From Streptomyces olivaceus (GTDB lineage Bacteria > Actinomycetota > Actinomycetes > Streptomycetales > Streptomycetaceae): DNA of 64,000 nucleotides. The notes beneath the pieces are model-generated. The model searched no databases and had not been told where the DNA came from. It saw only the letters and a program-made list of their open reading frames with translations. Shown piece by piece: positions 30,038 to 37,236 of this stretch; positions within the stretch are counted from its first letter, which is position 1; every line of letters starts with the position of its first letter. The stretch covers positions 310,001 to 374,000 of the forward strand of contig NZ_JOFH01000001.1 of the NCBI RefSeq assembly GCF_000721235.1. Reading direction: 5' to 3'. Made by a program: the position numbers and the translations under genes.

Positions 30038-30454
30038 TCAAGCGGAACCGGCAGGCAGCATCGGGTCGTCACGCCGCGTGTAGGGCTGCGGGACGGGGCC
30101 CGGCGAGTGAAACCAGGTGACGGGGACCGCGTCGGGCGTGGTCTCGGCGGCGGCCGTGACCGTCCATCCGCCGTCCGGACGCCGGGTGAACAGGGCGTGG
30201 CCGCAGTCGAGCCAGTAGTAGGCGTTCCGCAGATCCGCAGTGGTGTCATCGAGCAGGTTGGGCTGCCCGCAGACGCGCCGGTAGTACTGGTCGAGCGCCT
30301 CAAGGGCCTGCCGCTTGTCGCCGGTGAGGGCGATCGCAGCACCGGTCTCACCGAGGGAGGCGACGAGGACGCCGTCGAAGCAGTCCTCCATGTCGTTCGG
30401 GCCGGGGGTGAAGACGCGGCCCGGGGTGAGGGCGTCGTGGGTGGTGTTGGTCAT
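30038..30454 (-). CDS. Hypothetical protein, 138 aa
   Basis: The protein begins MTNTTHDALTPGRVFTPGPN, then DGVLVASLGETGAAIALTGD and ALEALDQYYRRVCG, with a mixed alpha/beta layout. The C-terminus is beta-rich (GWTVTAAAETT). No family is recognised. A hairpin follows at the next gene boundary. Confidence 0.62.
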   Translation of the reverse strand: MTNTTHDALTPGRVFTPGPNDMEDCFDGVLVASLGETGAAIALTGDKRQALEALDQYYRRVCGQPNLLDDTTADLRNAYYWLDCGHALFTRRPDGGWTVTAAAETTPDAVPVTWFHSPGPVPQPYTRRDDPMLPAGSA

Positions 30455-30486
30455 CGGGGTCTCCTGGGCGGGTAGGGTCCGGCGGA

Positions 30487-30517
30487 GACCCGGGCGCGGT
30501 TCGAGCGCGCCCGGGTC
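30487..30517 (-). terminator. Hairpin after the 30525 gene
   Basis: gacccgggcgcg and cgcgcccgggtc form a perfect 12-base stem with a seven-base loop, eight bases downstream of the stop on the minus strand. Confidence 0.78.
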
Positions 30518-30524
30518 GCCGCGT

Positions 30525-30803
30525 TCACGGGATGGGGTGGGTCGCCGCGAGGCAGGCCGCGACGATCACGACGGTGGGCGTCGAGCCGGGGAACTCGATG
30601 ACCGCGCCGTTCGGGCAGTCCGGGCCGGAGTCGTCGGACTCGTTGGTCACGGCCCAAACGGCGCCGGACGGGTGCCGCAGGATGCTCAGCGGCATGTCCT
30701 CGTCGGCGATCCATCCGGCCGCCTCCAGTGCCTCCAGGACGTCGAGGCGGCCGTACCAATCCCCGGACGCGGGCGGGGTGATGATCAGGTGCAGGTCGGT
30801 CAT
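30525..30803 (-). CDS. Hypothetical protein, 92 aa
   Basis: The protein begins MTDLHLIITPPASGDWYGRL and holds a helix VLEALEAAGWI, then beta strands AVWAVTNES and TPTVVIVAACLA. A small alpha/beta fold is likely. The ATG has a AAGGAG site. Function is unknown. Confidence 0.62.
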   Translation of the reverse strand: MTDLHLIITPPASGDWYGRLDVLEALEAAGWIADEDMPLSILRHPSGAVWAVTNESDDSGPDCPNGAVIEFPGSTPTVVIVAACLAATHPIP

Positions 30804-30826
30804 TGCTTCTCCTTCGGGTTGGCTGG

Positions 30827-31024
30827 TCACAGCGACCAGAGGCTGGGCTGGTGGTCGGTGAGGTCGAGTTCGGTCTGTCCGGGTACGTGGTGGTCGGGTG
30901 GTGGCGCGGCCCGCACGGTGGCCGACGGGCGGGCGGTAGGGGCGAGTCGGCGGGCGCAGACGGGGCCGAGGCCGGTGGGTGACGGGCGGCGTAGGCGCCG
31001 GCCGCACGCCGCGCAGCGGGACAT
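30827..31024 (-). CDS. DUF6011-like zinc protein
   Basis: The 65-residue protein starts MSRCAACGRRLRRPSPTGLG followed by PVCARR. The CxxC...GxGPxC spacing is that of DUF6011, a small zinc domain frequent in Streptomyces phage proteins. The rest is Pro-rich and ends in LDLTDHQPSLWSL. It shares a base with the stop of the C5 methyltransferase (TGATG). Confidence 0.75.
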   Translation of the reverse strand: MSRCAACGRRLRRPSPTGLGPVCARRLAPTARPSATVRAAPPPDHHVPGQTELDLTDHQPSLWSL

Positions 31025-32733
31025 CAGGCCGCCTCGGCGAGATCCGCGACGTCTTCGTGCCGGGTGAGTTCCTCCCCGGTGATCGCTTCGACGAGGGCGC
31101 AGACGAGGACTTCGGCGGCGTTCGGGGTAACGGCATTGCCGTATTGACGCACTTTCTCCCGCTTGTTGCCAAGAACGACGTAACTGTCCGCGAAGGACAT
31201 CGCGCGGCCGATCTCGTGCGGCTCGAGCATCCGGAACAGCACGTCGTCGATGTCGACCTCACCCCGGACGAGGGCGTACCGGTCGCGGGTCGTCAGCGCG
31301 CCGATCGGCTCGTTCACGGACCGCGGGGCGCCGTTGCCGTAGTACGGGACGAGCATGTGCTCCCAGGTGAGGAGCGACTGGTGCCCGGCCGTCGTCATCG
31401 TCCGGAACGGCTCATCGACGGGCGTGCACATCTGCGCGGCGTTCCCGCGCGGGGTGTTGTTCCGCATGACCATCGCAGGCATGGCCGGAGCGACGAGACC
31501 ATGGTGGTTCCCGGACGCCGTGACCGTGGCGAGGGACTCGCCGACGGACCGGGCCACGCTGCCGCCACCGCGGAGCTCGGCGATGAACGGCAGCCACGCC
31601 AGCCCCGTCTCATTCCGGGTCGTCATGGCCCGCAGCGGGGCGTGCGCCGACGCGGCGCTCTTCCCGTCCCGGCCCTCCACGGGGACCATCAGCGGCGGCA
31701 CCATCAGCGCGTCGTTCTCGCGGGTGGTCCGCGCGGCCATCGGCTCCCCGACGGACACGGCCGCGTCCCGCCAGGTACCGCCGGCCGGGACCATCATCGG
31801 CACCGGGCGGGCGAACTTCTTCAACCCGGCCTCGATCCGCTTCAGGGTCTTGTCCGCGAGCGGCTTGGCCCGGTCCCCGATCCGCTGCCCAGGGATGGAC
31901 CAGTCGATCGCCGCAGCGGCCGGCAGGGCCTCCGGCTCCACGACCTGGTTGCGGCAGGAGGTGTTCGGGCACCGGTAGACGTACTGCTGCCGGTAGCGGC
32001 CCATGTCCCGCTTCGGGTCCTTGAACACCTGCATCGCCTGCACGAACGCGTCGCATCCCGAGCACCAGGCTCGCGGGCGCAACCACTTGTCCCAGTCCGG
32101 CGTCCGGCCCAGGCTCTCGTGCCAGTAGCCGACGTACAGGCGGTCACGGGACTGCGGCGCCGCGTGCACCGACCTGGGGTTCGCGTGCATCGAGTTGAGA
32201 GCGATGATCCGGGAGCGGTAGCCGAGCTTGTGGATCTCGCCGATCCACCGGTCCCACTGATCCCAGGCACGCACGTCGGTGACGTTCTCGACGATGCCCG
32301 CCTTCACCAGCCCGCCGCGCTCCTGCACGCCCCGCAGGTACAGCGGGACCTCCTCCATCAGCGCGCGGGACTCCTCCTCGGCGGACGGCTCGTCGTCGTC
32401 CTCGGCGAGCGCGAGCAGGTCCAGGAGGCTGCCCTGCATGGCGCCGGCGAAGTCCCGCTTCTTCCCCTTCGCCACCGACCAGTTCGTGCACTCGGGCGAC
32501 GCCCAGAAGATGTCGGTGACGGGCCAGTCCCACACCGGGGCCTTCCGGATGTCGCCCTGGTAGTGCGACGTGGTCGGGAAGTTCTCGGCGTGCGACTCGA
32601 TCGCGAGCTTCCAGTGGTTCGCGGCGCGCTCCACCCGGACACCGGGGACGGCGTGGACGCCCTGGCTGCTGCCTCCGGCTCCGCAGAACCAGTCCATGAC
32701 GGTGAGTGCGTCGTTGTCGTGCTGAGACATCAT
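31024..32733 (-). CDS. C5-cytosine DNA methyltransferase
   Basis: The 569-residue protein has motif I MDWFCGAGGSSQG at its start, motif VI GIVENVTDV, motif VIII PQSRDRLYVGYW and motif X RQYGNAVTPNAAEVL, all of the C5 family. Motif IV is SPECTNWS: the catalytic Cys is kept but preceded by Glu, not the usual Pro. A four-Cys insert (WCSGCD and YRCPNTSCRNQ) lies near the middle. ATG codons at 32733 and 32730 are both possible. It may protect element DNA from host restriction; no matching endonuclease is beside it. Confidence 0.88.
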   Translation of the reverse strand: MMSQHDNDALTVMDWFCGAGGSSQGVHAVPGVRVERAANHWKLAIESHAENFPTTSHYQGDIRKAPVWDWPVTDIFWASPECTNWSVAKGKKRDFAGAMQGSLLDLLALAEDDDEPSAEEESRALMEEVPLYLRGVQERGGLVKAGIVENVTDVRAWDQWDRWIGEIHKLGYRSRIIALNSMHANPRSVHAAPQSRDRLYVGYWHESLGRTPDWDKWLRPRAWCSGCDAFVQAMQVFKDPKRDMGRYRQQYVYRCPNTSCRNQVVEPEALPAAAAIDWSIPGQRIGDRAKPLADKTLKRIEAGLKKFARPVPMMVPAGGTWRDAAVSVGEPMAARTTRENDALMVPPLMVPVEGRDGKSAASAHAPLRAMTTRNETGLAWLPFIAELRGGGSVARSVGESLATVTASGNHHGLVAPAMPAMVMRNNTPRGNAAQMCTPVDEPFRTMTTAGHQSLLTWEHMLVPYYGNGAPRSVNEPIGALTTRDRYALVRGEVDIDDVLFRMLEPHEIGRAMSFADSYVVLGNKREKVRQYGNAVTPNAAEVLVCALVEAITGEELTRHEDVADLAEAA

Positions 32734-32972
32734 GCGGCGTCCTTCCGGTAAGTGGTGGTGCTGGTGTTGCCGTCGATGACTCGGAGCAGGGGCCGATGGG
32801 GTCCGCGGGTTTCGAAGCCGACGAGGGCGGCTTCGAGTTCGGCGCGGTGTGCGGCCTGCTCCTCCGGGGTCCAGGAGGGCCGCGAAGGGGCCTCTCGCGG
32901 CCTTTCGGGGCGCGAGCGCCCGAACGTGCCCGTAGGGACGGCTTCGGCCATCAGGCGCTCGTAGGGGGTCAT
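32730..32972 (-). CDS. Hypothetical protein, 80 aa
   Basis: The ATG overlaps the previous TGA (ATGA). The protein is charged and helical, with MTPYERLMAEAVPTGTFGRS and WTPEEQAAHRAELEAALVGF. It precedes the C5 methyltransferase and overlaps its start. No family is recognised. Confidence 0.62.
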   Translation of the reverse strand: MTPYERLMAEAVPTGTFGRSRPERPREAPSRPSWTPEEQAAHRAELEAALVGFETRGPHRPLLRVIDGNTSTTTYRKDAA

Positions 32973-33277
32973 GCGGCGGTCGCCTCGGCTTCCTGGTAGC
33001 GGCGGGCGTGGACGGTGCGGCGGGCGCGGCCGTCCTCGTGACACGGGGTGGCCAGCCCGACCTGGCACTGCGGGCAGCAGGCCGTGGCCTGAGCCCAGTC
33101 CGACACCCGCTGCGGGTGCGGCTGACTGAGGACCGTGTTCCGGGTACGGACCCGGCACGGCCGATGCGCGGCGGCCCCACAGTGCGGGCACGGCACGGAC
33201 CGGGCCGGGTGCTGCTTCGCACGGAGGACGTGGCGCAGGGACTCCGGCATCTGGGCGGCAGGCTGGCGAGTGGTCAT
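32969..33277 (-). CDS. Zinc-ribbon protein, 102 aa
   Basis: Two similar Cys sets, CPHCGAAAHRPC and CCPQCQVGLATPC, give two zinc sites of the same style (CxxCx5-7C). Basic segments flank them (VRTRNTVLSQPHPQR, ARRTVHARRY), so nucleic-acid binding is likely. Such double zinc modules with PCHxxxGR endings are common in actinophages. Confidence 0.72.
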   Translation of the reverse strand: MTTRQPAAQMPESLRHVLRAKQHPARSVPCPHCGAAAHRPCRVRTRNTVLSQPHPQRVSDWAQATACCPQCQVGLATPCHEDGRARRTVHARRYQEAEATAA

Positions 33278-33486
33278 CGACGGCCCCCGTTCACGGCACG
33301 GGCGATCAGCAGGGCGTGGTTGCCGTCACACCAGGTGCAGGTGTCGCCGCCGCGGTCCTCGGAGCCGAGCATGGCCTGGCAGCCCAGCCAGTCGGCCACC
33401 TGCTCCATGACCTCGGGGTCCTGCGGCGCGTCGGGCTGGGTACGCAGCCGCTGGGCCGCGTTGCTGAACTCGATCTCGGGCTTCAC
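33274..33486 (-). CDS. Hypothetical protein, 70 aa
   Basis: The GTG at 33484-33486 overlaps the stop of the upstream gene. The protein holds EVMEQVADWLGCQAMLGSED, then CTWCDGNHALLIARAV, a small Cys pair with a His. No family is recognised. Confidence 0.6.
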   Translation of the reverse strand: MKPEIEFSNAAQRLRTQPDAPQDPEVMEQVADWLGCQAMLGSEDRGGDTCTWCDGNHALLIARAVNGGRR

Positions 33487-33821
33487 TGGTTCTCCTCTGG
33501 CGGGCAGTTGCCGCAGTCGCACGGCTGGTCGGGGAAGTGCTCGGTGTTGCGGTAGTGGCGGACGGCCGCATCCCAGGCGGCCTTCGGGTAGCTCCACTCC
33601 GGTGGTGGACCCGGCGGCGAACTTCCCGTTGGCCAGGCGCCCGGACGGTGACCTGGCGGGCTCGGGGCCGCCGCCGGCTTGGCGGGCTCGGTGCGGCGTG
33701 CGCGGCCGATGTCGATCTGCGCCCGCATCAGCGCCCGAAGCTCAGCCCGGCCGCCGGCACGGACCGCCCGCATGTCCTCAACCTGGATGCCGTCGTCGTC
33801 CGGGATCTGCGCGTCACTCAC
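33483..33821 (-). CDS. Hypothetical protein, 112 aa
   Basis: The protein starts MSDAQIPDDDGIQVEDMRAV, has a basic helix ELRALMRAQIDIGRARR, a Pro-rich middle, and ends with HFPDQPCDCGNCPPEE. Its GTG overlaps the stop of the loader-like gene. The short CDCGNC ending may bind zinc. Confidence 0.6.
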   Translation of the reverse strand: MSDAQIPDDDGIQVEDMRAVRAGGRAELRALMRAQIDIGRARRTEPAKPAAAPSPPGHRPGAWPTGSSPPGPPPEWSYPKAAWDAAVRHYRNTEHFPDQPCDCGNCPPEENQ

Positions 33822-34435
33822 GACGCCTCCTCGACGCCGGGACCTTCGTCCGTCTGGCTGCCGAGGATGCGGGCCGAGGCCGCCTTGCGGCGTTCAATCT
33901 CGGCCTGCTCGTCACGGCCAGACCGTGCCGAGTGGGGAGCGCGTTCCCGACCGCTGTCCATCCGGCAGGGCCTGCCTATCGGTGCTCCGCACGCGGGGCA
34001 CTCGATGCCCAGCGGGCCCGGACGTCTTACGACGGCCACCTCGTCCGGGATCTCCCGGCCGACGCCGGCCAGGAGCTCAGCGACAGGACGGCGCTTCATC
34101 ACCTGACCGTCCGCTGCACGAGTGCGCTGACCACGGAGGGCCGCCAGGTAGGCCTGGACGTCGTCCGGGTCGGCGTCCGGCACCTCGGCGGGCAGGCCAG
34201 GCCCCTGAATGTCGGAGGCGCGGTCGTCCCGGGTGCGTCGGATCTCCGCAATGATCTCGGCGGGGCTGACGAACGGCTGCTTGCGGGCTACGGCGGCGGC
34301 GGCGGCACGGGCATCGGCGAGGGCGAAGTCGGCGAGGACGTCGTGCCAGGCATCCGGGGTGTACTCGTCGAACTTCTGCTGGGGGCAGAGGGCTCGCACG
34401 TAGCGGGCGAGCACTACAGCTTCGTCGGGGGTCAC
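33818..34435 (-). CDS. Replication-associated protein (loader-like, zinc site)
   Basis: The 205-residue protein begins MTPDEAVVLARYVRALCPQQ and has a winged-helix-like first part (PFVSPAEIIAEIRRTRDD). The later CPACGAPIGRPC is a zinc knuckle. Proteins of this layout follow the replication initiator in several actinophages and may load the helicase or primase; this is inference from position. Its GTG overlaps the initiator stop, and its own end (EEAS) carries the ribosome site of the next gene. Confidence 0.65.
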   Translation of the reverse strand: MTPDEAVVLARYVRALCPQQKFDEYTPDAWHDVLADFALADARAAAAAVARKQPFVSPAEIIAEIRRTRDDRASDIQGPGLPAEVPDADPDDVQAYLAALRGQRTRAADGQVMKRRPVAELLAGVGREIPDEVAVVRRPGPLGIECPACGAPIGRPCRMDSGRERAPHSARSGRDEQAEIERRKAASARILGSQTDEGPGVEEAS

Positions 34436-35400
34436 TGATCCTCCTGCATGCGGGACTTGGCGCGCTGCATGGCGCGGTCGAAGAGGTCGTTGGTTTCCTG
34501 CTGCTGACGGGGGACGGGGCCGCTCTGCCCGACTGCGGTGGGCAAGTACGCGATTCCGTTCTGCTCCTCGGGGGCCTCGAGGGTTCGCCAGCCCTGCACC
34601 CAGGCGGAGGCCCCGGCCGGTACGCCTTTGAGGCGGGCGGAGTTAACGGCGAAGGCGACCATCGCGGCGACGCCGACGCGGTTGATGGCTTGCCGCGTGT
34701 ACTCCCAGCCGGACTCTCGGAGGTCCCAGCCGACGCCTGCGAGGCCCGCGTTGGCGATGCCCCGCTTCAGTTCGGCGAGGGGGTCGGGGAGGCCGTCCGC
34801 TCGCGGCTCGCTAGCAGCACCAGTACTTCCGTAGGAAGTACTGGGGTATGGAGTGGCAGCGGCATGGATACCCGTGACGGAAGCGTCACGCCGTGACAAC
34901 CCGCTCTGACCTGCACTGCTGTCGGAACTTTGAGATTTTTCCGAAGCACTTTCACTTTTTTTGGAGGACGAATCGAAGGTAAAGTCCTTCGATTCGTCGG
35001 CGTTTCCATCGCCTTTTCGGTCGCTGGGACGCCCCCCGCGGGCGCCCTCGCGGTGCTTCGACTGGCGGTCGCGGGCCTTCTTCCGCTCGGCCTCGGCGCG
35101 GGCGCGGGAGGTGTTGCGGCCGTCGTCGAGGAAGTTGTGGAAGACATAGTCGCCGGGCGCCGGGGCGGGGCATCCGTCGGGGCAGTTGTGGCCGTGCTCG
35201 TGCCACAGGCCGGCCTTGACGAGCTTGGCCGCCTGCGGCTTGGTGCCGTACAGCTCGGCGACGACGCCAGGCACGATGCCGTCGGTCAGGTGCTGTGCGG
35301 CGTAGGAGCCGCAGCGCAGCCACAGACCGAGCGCAGCGTTCCCAGCCTTGATCAGCTTCGGGTGGGAGTGCGCCTTGTCGTCGATCCTGAACCAGGGCAT
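34432..35400 (-). CDS. Phage replication initiator-like protein
   Basis: The 322-residue protein begins MPWFRIDDKAHSHPKLIKAG, a winged-helix start recurrent in actinophage replication proteins. A Ser-rich linker (about residues 135-175) is encoded by unusually A/T-rich DNA with inverted repeats. The C-terminal part (VGWDLRESGWEYTRQAINR) resembles DnaD-like partner domains. I chose ATG 35400, with GGGAGA upstream, over a longer frame. The repeats inside the gene suggest that the origin lies here, as in lambda O. Confidence 0.7.
   Translation of the reverse strand: MPWFRIDDKAHSHPKLIKAGNAALGLWLRCGSYAAQHLTDGIVPGVVAELYGTKPQAAKLVKAGLWHEHGHNCPDGCPAPAPGDYVFHNFLDDGRNTSRARAEAERKKARDRQSKHREGARGGRPSDRKGDGNADESKDFTFDSSSKKSESASEKSQSSDSSAGQSGLSRRDASVTGIHAAATPYPSTSYGSTGAASEPRADGLPDPLAELKRGIANAGLAGVGWDLRESGWEYTRQAINRVGVAAMVAFAVNSARLKGVPAGASAWVQGWRTLEAPEEQNGIAYLPTAVGQSGPVPRQQQETNDLFDRAMQRAKSRMQEDQ
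34821..34998. other. Candidate replication origin inside the initiator gene
   Basis: Three perfect inverted repeats lie in 178 bases: CAGTACTTCC-gta-GGAAGTACTG (34821-34843), GTGACG-gaag-CGTCAC (34874-34889) and GACGAATCGAAGG-N6-CCTTCGATTCGTC (34967-34998). A tract of about 38 bases (34926-34963) is roughly two-thirds A/T in an otherwise GC-rich region. Repeats plus an A/T-rich stretch within an initiator gene match the design of lambda-type origins. Confidence 0.5.
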
Positions 35401-35431
35401 CAGTTCTCCCTGGAGGTTTCGGTGTGGTCCA

Positions 35432-36754
35432 TCAGGCGGCACCGCCCAGCGGCTGCGCGGCGATCTCCAGAACGGAGAGGTGCCGCGGAAGGCAGGTGGC
35501 GAGGTCGGTGTCCTGGTAGGCGCCTGCTGCGGCTGCGGCGGCGAGGACGTCGTTGAGGTAGAAGTCGCCGTCGGCGACCACGCGGTTGTAGTGGTTCATG
35601 AACGCGCTTCGCTCTTCGGCCTCGGGCCACCGGTTGGCACCCGCGCGGAAGCTGCGCGACCAAAGGTCGACAGCACGGTGCCGGAATGCATCGACGCCGG
35701 TGTACTCAAGTTCGTTCGGGCGCAGTCCGTGGTGCAGCTCCGAGGAGTGGTGGGAGCCGGCGAGGAGTGCGGCGCGCCTGATGCGGTCCAGCGAGACGCC
35801 GCCATCCGCGAGGTCGTCGACCTGGTTCTGGACGACCCTGAGCAGGAACGTGTCCGGTGGCTCAATGTACGTGGATAGCCCGTCGAGCTCGGTCCAGGCG
35901 TCGCACCACTCGATGACGACGTCGGCACGTTCCTGGTCGGTGGCCCCGGCCATCGCATCCTGGATGGTTGAGACGCCTGTGGATCCGCCGAAGATGGCCG
36001 CCCTGATCACCTGCTCGGGGTCTGTCCATTCGCTACATGCCTCAAGTTCCATGAGGCTGCGCGCGAACTGGGCGCGCAGTTCGCCCGAGGGCTCCGCTTC
36101 CAGATCAGATGCCCACGCGCGGGCCCAGCGGTCGACGGCCGCCTGTCCGATCAGGCTGAGCGAGCCGGGGGCCTTCTTCGTTGACGGGGTGACGATCTCT
36201 TGCGCGCGCTCATGGAGTTCCTTGACCATGCGCCAGCCGATTCCGCAGGCGTAGCGAAAGGTGTTGTCGATCCTGACCGTGGGGTTGGTCATGGCCTTCT
36301 CGACGATGTCGGGCCAGACTTCCTGCGGCAGGCCGGCCGCATAGAAGGCGTCGAGGCTGCCCTTCCAACTGTCGGGCAGTTCGACGCGCTCGGTTTTCCA
36401 GCCGTTCTCTCGAGTCCATCCGCTCCAGGTCTTCCTGAAGGACTCGCGGTACTCGTTCTTCGGCGCCTGCAGCTGGCGGAGATCCTCCGCCGCCTGCTTC
36501 ATGGCGTCAGCCCAGCGGAGGGCGTCGTCGCTGACGTTGGCTACGACGGCGGAGTCGACGGTTGCGCTGCTCTTGCCGCTGTTGCACGGCTCGCAGCTGG
36601 CGACGAGGTTGTCGGGCGTGTCGGTGCCGCCGAGCGCGACGGGGGTGACGTGATCGACGCGCAGCGGGACGTCCGGGGCGGACGTGCCGCAGTAGCGGCA
36701 GGTGTGGTTGTCCCTGCGGAGGATCTCGTAGCGGAGTCGCTTGGAGACGGCCAT
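35432..36754 (-). CDS. HNH endonuclease with large C-terminal domain
   Basis: The 440-residue protein has an N-terminal HNH domain: LRYEILRRDNHTCRYCGTSA, then VDHVTPVALGGTD and NLVASCEPCNSGK, with the zinc Cys pairs and the HNH His present. The remaining 380 residues have conserved-looking segments (NTFRYACGIGWRM, ADVVIEWCDAW) that I cannot place. The ATG at 36754 starts the leftward replication operon from a promoter overlapped by the ribbon-helix-helix operator boxes. Usual HNH phage genes are much shorter. Confidence 0.82.
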   Translation of the reverse strand: MAVSKRLRYEILRRDNHTCRYCGTSAPDVPLRVDHVTPVALGGTDTPDNLVASCEPCNSGKSSATVDSAVVANVSDDALRWADAMKQAAEDLRQLQAPKNEYRESFRKTWSGWTRENGWKTERVELPDSWKGSLDAFYAAGLPQEVWPDIVEKAMTNPTVRIDNTFRYACGIGWRMVKELHERAQEIVTPSTKKAPGSLSLIGQAAVDRWARAWASDLEAEPSGELRAQFARSLMELEACSEWTDPEQVIRAAIFGGSTGVSTIQDAMAGATDQERADVVIEWCDAWTELDGLSTYIEPPDTFLLRVVQNQVDDLADGGVSLDRIRRAALLAGSHHSSELHHGLRPNELEYTGVDAFRHRAVDLWSRSFRAGANRWPEAEERSAFMNHYNRVVADGDFYLNDVLAAAAAAGAYQDTDLATCLPRHLSVLEIAAQPLGGAA

Positions 36755-36834
36755 TGAGTGGTGTCCTTTGATCGTTTTGCGCTGGTCGTTCTGAGGGCGC
36801 AAAGGGGTAGACGGGGGGCTCGACTTGACGCCTC

Positions 36835-36907
36835 CGTGTACGTACACGACCTTACCGGTCGTGTACGTACACGGCAACGCCCTATCTGGCGCTCGTGTAC
36901 ACACACG
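36835..36907. promoter_or_regulatory. Three operator boxes CGTGTAC(G/A)(T/C)ACACG
   Basis: CGTGTACGTACACG is an exact 14-base palindrome at 36835-36848 and again at 36860-36873; an imperfect copy, CGTGTACACACACG, is at 36894-36907. The first two cover the start site and spacer of the leftward promoter; the third covers the region just before the -10 box of the rightward gene. This is the arrangement expected for autoregulation by the small RHH protein. Confidence 0.8.
36849..36877 (-). promoter_or_regulatory. Promoter of the HNH/replication operon
   Basis: On the minus strand, TTGCCG (36872-36877) and TAAGGT (36849-36854) are 17 bases apart. The second palindrome box sits exactly between them, so occupancy should block RNA polymerase. 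Confidence 0.72.
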
Positions 36908-36910
36908 CGC

Positions 36911-36916
36911 TACGCT
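36911..36916 (+). promoter_or_regulatory. -10 box of leaderless RHH gene
   Basis: TACGCT ends six bases before the ATG at 36923, giving a leaderless transcript. No convincing -35 box is seen where one would lie. Confidence 0.5.
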
Positions 36917-36922
36917 CGGACC

Positions 36923-37174
36923 ATGGCCCCGAAGGAGACCCACACGACCGCCCGTCCCGTCCGTATCCCGCAGAAGGACTGGGATGACTTCGGCGTGCTC
37001 GTGGGAGAACGGGAGCGGTCCCGCCTGGTCCGCGAATTCATCGCCTGGTACCTGCGCCGGCCGAAGGCGACGCTCCCCAAGCGGCCAGACGCGTCCCCGC
37101 GGCCTGACGTGACCCTCCGACGGGACGACGACACCACCGTGGTCTTCGAAGCGAAGTACAACCGGAACGCCTGA
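36923..37174 (+). CDS. Ribbon-helix-helix-like repressor
   Basis: The 83-residue protein has TARPVRIPQKDWDDFGVLVG followed by ERERSRLVREFIAWYL, a beta strand plus two helices as in MetJ/Arc-type DNA-binding proteins. The C-terminus is acidic. Three palindromic boxes upstream make autoregulation and control of the divergent replication operon likely. It appears to be leaderless. It ends at a U-tailed hairpin. Confidence 0.75.
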   Translation: MAPKETHTTARPVRIPQKDWDDFGVLVGERERSRLVREFIAWYLRRPKATLPKRPDASPRPDVTLRRDDDTTVVFEAKYNRNA

Positions 37175-37203
37175 CATCCCCGCCTCCTTTCGTTCGTCCT
37201 CCG

Positions 37204-37225
37204 GGCCCCGCCGCGTGGCGGGGCC
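37204..37225. terminator. Terminator between convergent genes
   Basis: ggccccgcc and ggcggggcc form a nine-base stem with a gcgt loop, followed by tttgt on the plus strand. It lies between the ends of the RHH gene and the 37237 gene. Confidence 0.85.
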
Positions 37226-37236
37226 TTTGTCGTGGG

